Source of the DNA: an uncultured Acidobacteriota bacterium | Lineage (GTDB): Bacteria; Acidobacteriota; Terriglobia; Bryobacterales; Bryobacteraceae | Assembly: GCA_902826605.1 (NCBI GenBank) | Contig: CADEFM010000001.1 | Span: 124,001-188,000 of the forward strand | Length of the DNA stretch: 64,000 nt | Reading direction: 5' to 3' | Shown here: positions 1 through 7,987 of the stretch, one piece after another | Layout: every line of letters begins with the position of its first letter | Position numbering within the stretch: position 1 is the stretch's first letter | Translations under genes and position numbers: made by a program | The notes under the pieces: model-generated | What the model was told of the DNA's origin: nothing | Database searches by the model: none | The model's input: the letters and a program-made list of their open reading frames with translations, nothing else

Positions 1-2
1 GC

Positions 3-1061
3 AGCGAAATCGCGGCGTTGTTCTCGCCTCCCGAAGCGGTGCTGCAGATCGAACAGAGCGACGCCGAATTGACGCTATCCGCAGGCGTTGCAAATGGCGC
101 GTTGATCGCGGTTTATCCATTGGACGGGAAGCCCCGGAAGCGCCAGTCGGGTGGTGTCTCAATCAGCACCACTGCGAAGTGGGAAGGGGTGGCGCTCATG
201 GTGAATCGCGTAGTCAGCGGGCCTCAGACGTACTCGATTCTGGAGCGCTGGCGGAAATCTCGCGACGGCAGCATGCTGACCATCACGCGCACCATCGTGC
301 GCATGAGCGGCGAAACGGAATCCGTGTTGGTCTATGAGAACGGCACGCGTGTTACCGCCGTACCGCCCAAAGCTCCCGAGCCAATCGTGGTTCCACAAAC
401 CAGCACGCCCAGTCCCGAATCAGGCGGGTCGGCGCAGACGCCAGTCTTTCGGCCGAGGGCAGTTGCTTCGCAACCGGTGCAGGTGTTCGAGTCCGTCGAA
501 TACGTGGTACCACAGGGCACGCGTATTGTGATGCGGCTGACCAATTCGGTGGACACCAAACGCACCGCGGCCGGGCAGCGCGTATATCTGGAGACAGCCG
601 TGCCCGTTTTCGATGGCCGGCAACTGCTGATTCCCTCGGGCAGCGCGGTAATCGGCATCGTCACGGAATCCGATCGTGCCGGGCGGGTGAAAGGCCAGGC
701 GGCGCTTAGTTTCAGTTTCGAAAAACTGACACTTCCGAATGGCGTATCGCGCGATATACGCTCCCGTGCCGTAAGCGTGGACGGGAAAGGCGATTTGGAG
801 CCCTCGGAAGGCCGCATCAAAGGCGAAGGAAGTAGAGGCCGCGATACGGGTACGGTGGGCGCAACCACCGCAGCCGGGGCGGGCATCGGTGGGGTAGCGG
901 GTGGCGCAGCGGGAGCGGGAATCGGCGCTGCTGTAGGCGCGGCTGCGGGCCTTGCAGGCGTATTCAGCTCGCGCGGGAAAGATGTGGTGCTGCCGGCGGG
1001 AACCACGATTGAAATGGCGCTGGATCGGGAACTGCGGTTTACCAGCGTTGATTTACCGTAA
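3..1061 (+). CDS. Gly-zipper-containing protein, 5' truncated by window edge
   Basis: The frame is open to the left edge of the window, so the true start lies upstream; the first possible internal start is a TTG at 18. Residues about 160-255 form a beta-rich segment beginning VPQGTRIVMRL, resembling the C-terminal domain of TrbI-like or envelope proteins that tune surface or channel assembly. After it comes a long Gly/Ala run (GAGIGGVAGGAAGAGIGAA type), a Gly-zipper, then a short segment VLPAGTTIEMALDRELRF. Proteins with this arrangement are common in Acidobacteriota and usually unassigned. It probably acts at the cell envelope. The stop overlaps the converging acetyltransferase gene by 9 nt. 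Confidence 0.7.
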   Translation, partial: SEIAALFSPPEAVLQIEQSDAELTLSAGVANGALIAVYPLDGKPRKRQSGGVSISTTAKWEGVALMVNRVVSGPQTYSILERWRKSRDGSMLTITRTIVRMSGETESVLVYENGTRVTAVPPKAPEPIVVPQTSTPSPESGGSAQTPVFRPRAVASQPVQVFESVEYVVPQGTRIVMRLTNSVDTKRTAAGQRVYLETAVPVFDGRQLLIPSGSAVIGIVTESDRAGRVKGQAALSFSFEKLTLPNGVSRDIRSRAVSVDGKGDLEPSEGRIKGEGSRGRDTGTVGATTAAGAGIGGVAGGAAGAGIGAAVGAAAGLAGVFSSRGKDVVLPAGTTIEMALDRELRFTSVDLP

Positions 1062-1487
1062 CAAGCGCGCCGGAGCGCCCACTACTGTTGTTCCTGGCGC
1101 GACGTCATGGGTAACAACTGCCCCTGCACCCACCAGTGAACCTTCGCCAATGGTCACGCCGCACATGATGACCGCACCGCTCCCAATGGAAGCTCCTTTG
1201 CGGACCAGGGTCTTCTCCAGCGTCCAAGCGCCATGCGCTCTTGGCCGTCTGTCATTGACGAACATGACGCCATGACCGACGAACACCTCATCCTCGATCG
1301 TGACGCCGTCGCAAAGAAATGTGTGTGAGGAAATCTTGCACATTCGTCCGACCCGCGCCCCACGCTGAATCTCGACGAAAGGTGCGATCGCGGTGCCTTC
1401 GCCAATTTCGCAGCCATAGAGGTTGACGAGCTCGGGATAGCGAATCATCACGCCGGGGGCGAGTATTACATCGTCGGCAATGGGCAT
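1053..1487 (-). CDS. Hexapeptide-repeat acetyltransferase, WlbB/WbpD-like
   Basis: A 144-residue left-handed beta-helix protein built of hexapeptide repeats (GCEIGEGTAIAPFVEI, GVTIEDEVFVGHGVMF, GAVVTHDVAPGTTVVG). The central FVEIQRGARVGRMCKIS and FVGHGVMFVNDRRPR segments resemble the WbpD/WlbB enzymes that N-acetylate the 3-amino group of UDP-GlcNAc(3NH2)A, which fits the two genes upstream. It lies 10 nt downstream of the DegT aminotransferase on the same strand and is the last gene of the cassette. The family assignment is firm; the exact sugar substrate is inferred from context. Confidence 0.85.
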   Translation of the reverse strand: MPIADDVILAPGVMIRYPELVNLYGCEIGEGTAIAPFVEIQRGARVGRMCKISSHTFLCDGVTIEDEVFVGHGVMFVNDRRPRAHGAWTLEKTLVRKGASIGSGAVIMCGVTIGEGSLVGAGAVVTHDVAPGTTVVGAPARLLR

Positions 1488-1497
1488 GAGATTCTAG

Positions 1498-2634
1498 CTA
1501 TGCGGGAACTTCGGCTAGGATTCCGGACGCTGCACCGCGCATAGCATTCGTGACCGCGTCGGCGACCTCCAGAACCTGATCTTCGGTCAATTCAGGGAAC
1601 ATCGGCAAGGATAGCACTTCAGCCGCGGCACGTTCTGATTCCGGGAAATCGCCTTTGCGATAACCGAGGCTCGAATAAGCCTCCGTAAGGTGCACTGGAA
1701 TCGGGTAGTGAATCCCGGTCTGCACCCCTGCTGCGGTCAAATCGTGCTGCAATTGCTCTCGATCCGCCACGCGAATGGCGTAGACATGAAAGACGTGTGA
1801 GGTTGTCTCCGGAGCGGTGGCCGGAGTTCGCACGCCGGAACCGCTGAGCAGTTGATTGTAGAGGGCCGCCCGAGTGGAACGACGGGCGTTTGCTTCATCC
1901 AGCCGTGGAAGCTTCACATTCAAAACAGCGCCCTGCAAGCCCTCCAACCGGTAGTTAAAGCCCGGCAGGACATGGTGATACTTCTTTTCCTGACCCCAGT
2001 CGCGCAGCATACGAATGGTGCGGGTGTAATCCGCGCTATTGGTGACCACGCACCCCCCCTCGCCATACGCCCCCAGATTTTTCCCCGGATAGAAACTGAA
2101 ACACGCCATGTCGCCGAGGCTTCCGGCACGGCGTCCCTTGTAGCGTGCCCCATGAGCCTGGCAGGCGTCCTCGATCACCACCAGATTGTGTTTGCGCGCG
2201 AACGCGACAATGGGGTCCATGTCGGCGGGCTGGCCGTACAGATGCACCGGTACAATCGCTTTGGTGCGCGGCGTTAGCGCGGCTTCCAGCAGCGCTGGAT
2301 TCATATTAAATGAAACCGGATCGATATCGACGAAAACGGGCCGCGCACCGGTGTAGCAAATGGCTGCCGTGGTAGCTACGAACGTGAACGGAACCGTGAG
2401 CACTTCATCTCCCGGACCGACGCCGGCAGCGAGCAGCGCCAGATGCAGGGCGCTGGTGCCGGAATTCACACCGATGGCATGTGAAACCTCGCAATACTCA
2501 GCGAATGCATTTTCAAAATCGGCTACATGTTTACCGAGGACGTACTGGCTGGAATTCAGAACAGAGTCGATGGCTGTTCTTATTTCGTCCTGTATCGTCC
2601 GATACTGCGCCTGTAAGTCGAGAAAGGGAATCAC
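1498..2634 (-). CDS. DegT/DnrJ/EryC1/StrS sugar aminotransferase, WlbC/WbpE-like
   Basis: A full-length (378 aa) PLP-dependent fold-type I aminotransferase. The PLP-binding Asp lies in VIEDACQAHG (D156) and the Schiff-base Lys in FSFYPGKNLGA (K185). The family transfers an amino group, usually from glutamate, to a keto sugar nucleotide; with the flanking dehydrogenase and acetyltransferase the likely substrate is UDP-3-keto-GlcNAcA. The start is a GTG at 2634 preceded by AGGAG 8 nt upstream, inside the 3' end of the dehydrogenase gene, giving a 104-nt overlap that suggests translational coupling. Confidence 0.87.
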   Translation of the reverse strand: MIPFLDLQAQYRTIQDEIRTAIDSVLNSSQYVLGKHVADFENAFAEYCEVSHAIGVNSGTSALHLALLAAGVGPGDEVLTVPFTFVATTAAICYTGARPVFVDIDPVSFNMNPALLEAALTPRTKAIVPVHLYGQPADMDPIVAFARKHNLVVIEDACQAHGARYKGRRAGSLGDMACFSFYPGKNLGAYGEGGCVVTNSADYTRTIRMLRDWGQEKKYHHVLPGFNYRLEGLQGAVLNVKLPRLDEANARRSTRAALYNQLLSGSGVRTPATAPETTSHVFHVYAIRVADREQLQHDLTAAGVQTGIHYPIPVHLTEAYSSLGYRKGDFPESERAAAEVLSLPMFPELTEDQVLEVADAVTNAMRGAASGILAEVPA

Positions 2635-3658
2635 TCAACATTCTCCTGGTTGAAATTTCCACCGGCCTTCCGCGTTCCCGCATCGATTCGGTAGCGGCTT
2701 CCAGAATCCGCACCACGCGCAGGCCGGATGCGCCGTCGGAAAGAGGCGTCGCGCCGTGCTGGATGCAGCGCACGAAATCGATCACTTCCGCGTTCAATGC
2801 CTCGCGCGTATCCAATTGAGGAGCGTGCATATCGCCCATGCGGTACTGAATCATCTTCTGATAAACGGCGTCGGGGTTGTCGGAAACGCTGATGCCTTTA
2901 TCGTAGATTTTCACTTTTTCGCTGGGCTCGACATCGTCATACACCACCATCTTGCGGCTGCCGCCCAGAAGAGTGCGGCGAATCTTGACGGGGGCCATCC
3001 AATTTACGTGAATATGCCCTATGCGGTTGTCTTCGAAGAAGCACGTCAAATATCCAATACTTTGGCTTAATCCGACGGGATTGCTGATGCCCGTGGCGGA
3101 AACGGCAGTGGGCGCGGCGGCCAATAGATAGTCCATGATCGCGACGTCGTGAACAGCCAGGTCCCACACTACGCTTACGTCGGGTTGGAACATTCCAAGG
3201 TTGACGCGCACGGAATCGTAGTAGCAGATATCGCCTAGATCTCCGGCGTCAATCAACTCCTTGATCTTGCGCACTGCGCCAGTGTAAAGAAAAGTATGAT
3301 CTACCATAAGCACCAAGCGGCGCTTGGCGGCCTCTTCGATCAATACCTCGGCCTCCGCTGAACTGGATGTCAGTGGTTTTTCGATCAGAACATGCTTGCC
3401 TGCGTTCAAGGTCCGGCAGCTTAGTTCGAAATGCGTGTGGACGGGCGTCGCGATGACTACGGCGTCGACATCGGCGCTGCTGATCAGTTCAGTGGCCTCG
3501 GTTGTAATCTTCACTCCGGGGTAACGCCGCTCCGCCAAAGCCAACCGGTGCGGATTGCTGTCGCAAATCGTCGTGACGCGACAATCTGGATTGTCCGAAA
3601 AATTCCGGACCAGGTTGGGTCCCCAATATCCGTAACCAATCACTCCGATGCGGATCAC
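2531..3658 (-). CDS. Gfo/Idh/MocA-family dehydrogenase, WlbA/WbpB-like
   Basis: The N-terminal Rossmann fold IGVIGYGYWGPNLVRNF and the EKPLT motif (catalytic Lys region of the family) identify an NAD(P)-dependent sugar oxidoreductase. The sequence matches the WlbA/WbpB type, which oxidises the 3-hydroxyl of UDP-GlcNAcA. The GTG at 3658 is chosen because AGGAGA lies 8 nt upstream; an upstream GTG at 3688 would add ten unlikely residues. The C-terminal 35 residues after GRPVEI are read from DNA that also encodes the start of the next gene and are probably an extension with little function. First gene of the three-gene sugar cassette; no epimerase or UDP-GlcNAc 6-dehydrogenase is nearby. Confidence 0.85.
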   Translation of the reverse strand: MIRIGVIGYGYWGPNLVRNFSDNPDCRVTTICDSNPHRLALAERRYPGVKITTEATELISSADVDAVVIATPVHTHFELSCRTLNAGKHVLIEKPLTSSSAEAEVLIEEAAKRRLVLMVDHTFLYTGAVRKIKELIDAGDLGDICYYDSVRVNLGMFQPDVSVVWDLAVHDVAIMDYLLAAAPTAVSATGISNPVGLSQSIGYLTCFFEDNRIGHIHVNWMAPVKIRRTLLGGSRKMVVYDDVEPSEKVKIYDKGISVSDNPDAVYQKMIQYRMGDMHAPQLDTREALNAEVIDFVRCIQHGATPLSDGASGLRVVRILEAATESMRERGRPVEISTRRMLSDSLSRLTGAVSDDTGRNKNSHRLCSEFQPVRPR

Positions 3659-3785
3659 GGTAGGCAATCTCCTCTCACAGAATTTCACGCCCAGGCGCTT
3701 CTCAGAGGAGCGGCATTGGGGAGGTTACGCCACATGTTTCGAGCGCTAGATTTCTATCGACTTTGCCGCTGGGAAACCTTAGTAC

Positions 3786-5264
3786 CTAGAACTTGCGGGT
3801 CCATTCCTTGGGCCACCGCTCCACTACTACCTTTTGATCGGTGTAAAACGCCACTCCATCCCGTCCCTGGCCATGCAGAACACCGAGGAAGCTATCCTTC
3901 CAGCCGCTGAACGGGAAATAGGCCATCGGCGCAGCTACACCAATGTTCACGCCAATATTGCCTGTGGGTGATTCGTAACGGAACTTGCGAGCCGAGTTGC
4001 CGCTGGATGTAAAGATCGCCGACGAGTTGCCATACGGATTGCGCGCGATCATCTGGATCGCGTCGTCCAGATCAGCGGCTTCCCGCAATGACAGTACAGG
4101 GCCAAAGATTTCCGTGCCGTTCAAATCATTGCTTTCGCTGACGCCGGCGAGCACGGTGGGTCGCAGGAAGTTGCCTTGGGCATCGCCGCCGCCGGTGCGG
4201 CCATCGAGCAGCATTTCCGCCCCTTGCTCTAAACCCCTTTCGATCAATCCTGAAATGCGCGCCTTGCTGTCGGGAGTGATGACAGGACCCATCTGCACGC
4301 CGTCGTCAAGTCCATTGCCGACACGAATCTTCGCCGCCAATTCCAACAGCGCGCGCGGAAACTCCCTGGACGCTTCTCCTACCGTGAGCGCGCCTGCCAC
4401 CGCCAGACAACGCTGTCCAGCGCATCCAAAGGCGCTGTCGCTCACGATCTTTGCCGTCATTTCGAGATCTGCGTCGGGCATGACGACGACGAAATTCTTC
4501 GCACCTCCCTGGCACTGTACCCGTTTACCGTGCGCTGCACCCTCGGCGTAGATGTATTTCGCTACCGGGGTGGAGCCAACGAAACTGATGGCTTTCACAT
4601 CGGGATGGTGCAAAAGCGTATCGACGGCAGATTTGCCGCCTACCACTAGATTCACTACGCCTTTGGGCAAGCCAGTCTGTTCCAACAGTTCCACCAAGCG
4701 CCGCGCAGTCAGCGGAACGCGCTCCGAGGGCTTGAGCACAAAGGTGTTGCCGCAAGCGATCGCGTAGGGCAAAAACCACAACGGAATCATCGCTGGGAAA
4801 TTGAATGGTGTGATCGCGGCCACCACGCCAAGCGGCTGACGGATCATCATTTCGTCGATGCCGGCGGCGATGTCCTCCAGGTTGTAGCCCTGCATGAGAG
4901 TGGGAATGCCGCAGGCGACTTCGACGTTCTCAATCCCCCGCTGTAACTCCCCGAGCGATTCGGCCAGAGTCTTGCCGTTCTCCTCAGTAGTAATGCGAGC
5001 GATTTCCGTGGAGTGTTCTTCGAGCAGCCGCTTGAACTTAAACAAGTACTGAATGCGCTCCTGTGGTGGAGTACGCCTCCACGCGGGAAATGCCGCGGAA
5101 GCGGCGTCCACTGCGGCCGCCACGTCACTAGGTTCAGCGAGAGCGATGCTGGCGAGCGTTTCCGACGTGGCGGGATTTTTGATGTCGAAATACTCGGCCG
5201 ATAGGCTTCTTATCCATGCACCCCCAATATGGTTAGCGGCGATCGAAGTGGTGGCGGTGCTCAT
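3786..5264 (-). CDS. mmsA: CoA-acylating (methyl)malonate-semialdehyde dehydrogenase
   Basis: An aldehyde dehydrogenase of about 492 aa with the MmsA/IolA signature: substrate segment ITPFNFPAMIPLWFLPYA, FVLKPSERVP, and catalytic Cys in GCAGQRCLA (C286 from the chosen start). The family converts methylmalonate or malonate semialdehyde to propionyl- or acetyl-CoA in valine and inositol degradation. The start is taken at ATG 5264; a TTG three codons upstream is the alternative. No clear Shine-Dalgarno is seen. It is transcribed in the direction of the sugar cassette with about 125 nt between them, so it may be a separate unit. Confidence 0.9.
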   Translation of the reverse strand: MSTATTSIAANHIGGAWIRSLSAEYFDIKNPATSETLASIALAEPSDVAAAVDAASAAFPAWRRTPPQERIQYLFKFKRLLEEHSTEIARITTEENGKTLAESLGELQRGIENVEVACGIPTLMQGYNLEDIAAGIDEMMIRQPLGVVAAITPFNFPAMIPLWFLPYAIACGNTFVLKPSERVPLTARRLVELLEQTGLPKGVVNLVVGGKSAVDTLLHHPDVKAISFVGSTPVAKYIYAEGAAHGKRVQCQGGAKNFVVVMPDADLEMTAKIVSDSAFGCAGQRCLAVAGALTVGEASREFPRALLELAAKIRVGNGLDDGVQMGPVITPDSKARISGLIERGLEQGAEMLLDGRTGGGDAQGNFLRPTVLAGVSESNDLNGTEIFGPVLSLREAADLDDAIQMIARNPYGNSSAIFTSSGNSARKFRYESPTGNIGVNIGVAAPMAYFPFSGWKDSFLGVLHGQGRDGVAFYTDQKVVVERWPKEWTRKF

Positions 5265-5348
5265 GCTGCGCAACTGAAAACATTATACGCTGCGATTGGA
5301 AGATGGACTTCAGCGGCGCAAGTATTCACTGTGCTGACTCGCTAGGGT

Positions 5349-6164
5349 TTAGCGGCTGGCGGATTGCGAGCCTGCGGACTTGGGCGTTAGACCCTCCGTT
5401 ATTTCAACATACGTACCCCACGGGTCCACGATGAAAGCGACCCGGAGCGTGGACGCATTGGCGCTATAGCGCAGGCCCGGTGCTTCGAGCACGATGCCAT
5501 TCGCTTGCAGCTTCTTGATGAATTCCTCGATATTCGTCACTTCAAAGCCAACGTGGTCAAGCGAGCGCCCCTTGATGGGAACCTGTGCCGCCGCTTGTTT
5601 GGCCAACGTGAACTCCGCGCCGGGTACGTTGGCGGTGTCGTACGCATTGCGTTTGCCTTCCATCGCGCCAAAGTTCTTGACGTACCATGCCTGTACGGCC
5701 AGCGGATCGGTCACGAACATGTGAATGTGGTGCATGGTGACTGGACCGGCGATAGCGGGATTTTCAATGATCTCCACGCGCACGCCGTCCGGGGCCATGA
5801 GAAATACCTGCTTCGAAGTATTGCCAGGTGTGATCGAGATTCCCGCGGCTTTCCACTGGGGAATCCATTGATCGAGACTTTTTACGTGCAGGCCGACATG
5901 GTTGATGTTTGAGCCGACAGTGGGGCCCGTCGAGTCTTGCTTGCGCAGAACAACGAAAATGCCGGGAAATTGCATCATCTGAAGCTTTTCGTTATTGACG
6001 GGAACGCCACCCAACTGCGCCCAGAATCGCTGATGGGCTTCTATATCTGTGACATTGAGGTGGACGTGCCCGATGGCTACGCCAGCGGTGTTGGGTGAAG
6101 CAAGTTGCGCCGCCAAAGGGGCTGCGGCGATCACTGCAAGAGCCAGGAGATGTTTGGTGCTCAT
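5349..6164 (-). CDS. Secreted two-domain VOC (glyoxalase-like) protein
   Basis: A signal peptide (residues 1-20, LLALAVIAAAPLAAQ) is followed by two vicinal-oxygen-chelate domains. The first contains GHVHLNVTDIEAHQRFW and NHVGLHVKSLDQWIP; the second MHHIHMFVTDPLAVQAWYVKNF and LDHVGFEVTNIEEFI. The His/Glu metal ligands of each beta-alpha-beta-beta-beta unit are visible (for example VEIIEN, VEITEG). Reaction unknown: members include glyoxalases, dioxygenases and binding proteins. Export to the periplasm is unusual for the fold but common in this phylum. A TATAGT box lies 8 nt upstream of the start with no Shine-Dalgarno. Confidence 0.85.
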   Translation of the reverse strand: MSTKHLLALAVIAAAPLAAQLASPNTAGVAIGHVHLNVTDIEAHQRFWAQLGGVPVNNEKLQMMQFPGIFVVLRKQDSTGPTVGSNINHVGLHVKSLDQWIPQWKAAGISITPGNTSKQVFLMAPDGVRVEIIENPAIAGPVTMHHIHMFVTDPLAVQAWYVKNFGAMEGKRNAYDTANVPGAEFTLAKQAAAQVPIKGRSLDHVGFEVTNIEEFIKKLQANGIVLEAPGLRYSANASTLRVAFIVDPWGTYVEITEGLTPKSAGSQSASR

Positions 6165-6266
6165 AGCCGCCTACTATAGCAAGCTAGCAACGGGAAGTAG
6201 GGTGCGTACGCGGCTTCTGCAGAGAACGACCCTCGCGCGTACAGTGCTCTTGAAACAGTAGGTGCT

Positions 6267-6651
6267 CTACGCCGAGGCGGCTGTCGCCTTTTCCCGGTAG
6301 TACCCTATCAAATCGAGCGGTTGGGGCTTGTAACCCAAAGCTCGCAGAAATCCGGATGCTTGCCCGCGATGGTGCGTCCCATGATTGACCACGTGTAAAA
6401 CGATCTGCCACGCAGGCGTTTCGTACGCATTGCCCTTGATGTCCTTATAAGCGATGTTAGCGGCGATACCTTCGTCGGTCAGGCTCCCGACCCAGGCAGC
6501 CCATCGATCCAGCAGGGGCGCCCAGTCGGTCTGAAGCGTGGAGAGGTGCATATCTCGTTCCAAGTCGATAAACCGAGCCGGAACATCGCCTGCAATCCGC
6601 CCCATCCAAATCCGATCTGCCGCGAAGATATGCACCAGCGTGCCCAGCAAA
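6267..6651 (-). pseudogene. DinB-family protein, C-terminal fragment (split by insertion)
   Basis: Encodes the last ~128 residues of a DinB/YfiT-like four-helix metal-binding protein: LLGTLVHIFAADRIWMGRI, then VLHVVNHGTHHRGQASGFLRALG with the conserved metal-ligand histidines near the C-terminus. It lacks a proper start; the first ~43 residues are found at 10110-10245 on the same strand. Joining the halves at the shared octamer CCAGCAAA restores an uninterrupted ~171-residue DinB protein reading ADKHLLGTLVHIF. The gap is the mobile element. Such proteins are putative metal-dependent thiol-transferases or hydrolases; this copy is presumably inactive. Confidence 0.88.
6644..6651. repeat. Left 8-bp direct repeat of the dinB insertion
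   Basis: CCAGCAAA, identical to 10110-10117. The repeat is part of the interrupted dinB reading frame and marks the left junction. It is either a target-site duplication or the core of attL. No terminal inverted repeat is apparent next to either copy, which argues against a standard IS. Confidence 0.8.
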
Positions 6652-6660
6652 CAACAGGTG

Positions 6661-6697
6661 TTTGGTGAAGTTTGGTGATGTCGCTAAGTGTTTGGAT
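6661..6697 (+). repeat. Iteron-like TTTGG repeats at the element's left end
   Basis: TTTGGTGA occurs at 6661-6668 and again at 6671-6678, one helical turn apart, and a partial copy TTTGGA starts at 6691, again on the 10-nt register. Repeats spaced by a DNA turn next to an attachment site often bind replication or recombination proteins. The role here is inferred. Confidence 0.45.
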
Positions 6698-6812
6698 ACG
6701 TGGGGACTTTACTCGCCAAAAGGTGTGGCTTGATAGCTGTAATTTGATCCAGATTGGTAGAGAAATAGTAAGCCCGTAGTAACAGAACGCCCGGTAATGA
6801 TGCTGGAATCGC

Positions 6813-7691
6813 TCACGACGCTTTCGCATACAGCCGGGCTTTCTTCTTCTCTCGCAGCTTTGCACGGTAGCGACGCTGGGCATCAGCACGCGCCGCGTCA
6901 CTGTTCGCGCCTCGGCATACCGCGCAATAGTAGTGACGCGATAGGCTGGCATTCGGAATCGCTGGCCTGATCTCGTTGCCGCACTTGTGGCAGAACATTA
7001 CACGCTCGCCATGCATCAACTTCGATGCCAGGACAAGCGCGAGCGTACCGAACAGATTAGGAAAACCAGTTTGCGAAATGAATTGATACCCCATCAATCC
7101 AGCATCCATCCGCGGGTGCATTCCACCGCAGGCCAGCCATTCATTCAGGCACTGGCTGAGAAGTTCCTTCGATGAAAGTTTGCCGAGCGCGCCGCTTCCG
7201 TGCCATGAGCGCCGCTGACGTGAAAGCCAACTGGCGTCGCTCCACAAATCTGCTCTGCGTGGATCATGGTTCAATTCCAGCATCGCGTTGATCGAACGAG
7301 CCAGCGCGCGCCATGTACTGATAGGCTCCGCAAACGTGGGTTCGCATCGTGGTAACGGGCGGAAGATCGTCTTCGCGCCCGCACTAGTGTGCCTGCGGAG
7401 CCGCTCCATTGTAAATTTATGACTCAGCGGCAACGCGTGTTTACACAGGCCCAGGACTCCATACTGTTTCGCGAATCGGAGTATGTTCGCGGGCGATTTG
7501 CTTGGGTCAGCCAGTTGGCGAAAGTCATCGAATAGACGAGGCGATGGCGTGACCAACCGATATTTGGATACGCCTGCCTCATCCCACGGAAGCCAGCGTA
7601 GGCTCTCCCCATCTGGCGATAACCGGACGCTATTGGGAGCCAGTATGGGTGCCAGATTCGGTACGAGAGGCGCACTCTTTGGGATTGGCAT
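6813..7691 (-). CDS. Zinc-ribbon protein of unknown function (element cargo)
   Basis: A 292-residue protein from the ATG at 7691; an upstream start at 7775 would overlap the divergent HTH gene and is disfavoured. The C-terminus has a C-x2-C...C-x2-C zinc ribbon (CHKCGN ... YYCAVCRG) followed by a strongly basic tail ending RAKLREKKKARLYAKAS. The arrangement recalls the C-terminal CGNR-like ribbon seen in many bacterial hypothetical proteins. The N-terminal half has ILRFAKQYGVLGLC, another feature of that group. It could bind DNA or RNA. It is transcribed divergently from the HTH/Rep pair across an A+T-rich spacer. Confidence 0.7.
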   Translation of the reverse strand: MPIPKSAPLVPNLAPILAPNSVRLSPDGESLRWLPWDEAGVSKYRLVTPSPRLFDDFRQLADPSKSPANILRFAKQYGVLGLCKHALPLSHKFTMERLRRHTSAGAKTIFRPLPRCEPTFAEPISTWRALARSINAMLELNHDPRRADLWSDASWLSRQRRSWHGSGALGKLSSKELLSQCLNEWLACGGMHPRMDAGLMGYQFISQTGFPNLFGTLALVLASKLMHGERVMFCHKCGNEIRPAIPNASLSRHYYCAVCRGANSDAARADAQRRYRAKLREKKKARLYAKAS

Positions 7692-7732
7692 ACGACTATA
7701 CAATCTGACTATAACACTTATATTGATAGCGT

Positions 7733-7760
7733 TTGACAATTCCGACTTTGGCGCTATTGT
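7733..7760 (+). promoter_or_regulatory. Sigma70-type promoter of the element's HTH/Rep genes
   Basis: TTGACA (7733-7738), 16-nt spacer, TATTGT (7755-7760). Transcription would begin around 7767, at or just before the ATG at 7769, so the mRNA may be leaderless; no Shine-Dalgarno is present. The A+T-rich stretch 7690-7740 also serves as upstream DNA for the divergent zinc-ribbon gene. Confidence 0.55.
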
Positions 7761-7768
7761 TGAATCAA

Positions 7769-7987
7769 ATGGCACCAGAATTGTTGACCGCGAAAGAAGT
7801 GGCTAAGCTGCTCCGGATCTCCCCTTGGCAGGTGTACTGGCACGTTCACACGGGCATCCTGCCAGCAGGCTGCTGGATTCGCCTGGGCCGTTCGATTCGG
7901 TTCCACCCAGAAAAATTGGAGGCCTTCCTGGAGCGCGGCGGCCAAGCTGTTCCGCTGGCGAAACGCGCAAAAGGCGGAGTTCAATAA
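7769..7987 (+). CDS. Excisionase-like MerR/HTH_17 DNA-binding protein
   Basis: A 72-residue protein with the winged-HTH core LLTAKEVAKLLRISPWQVYWHV, GRSIRFHPEKLEAFLE typical of excisionases and plasmid or prophage regulators. The start is the ATG at 7769, which coincides with the predicted transcription start; a TTG at 7733 lies within the -35 box and is unlikely. It abuts the Rep-like gene: its stop ends at 7987 and the next ATG is at 7988. It probably controls element excision or rep expression. Confidence 0.82.
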   Translation: MAPELLTAKEVAKLLRISPWQVYWHVHTGILPAGCWIRLGRSIRFHPEKLEAFLERGGQAVPLAKRAKGGVQ

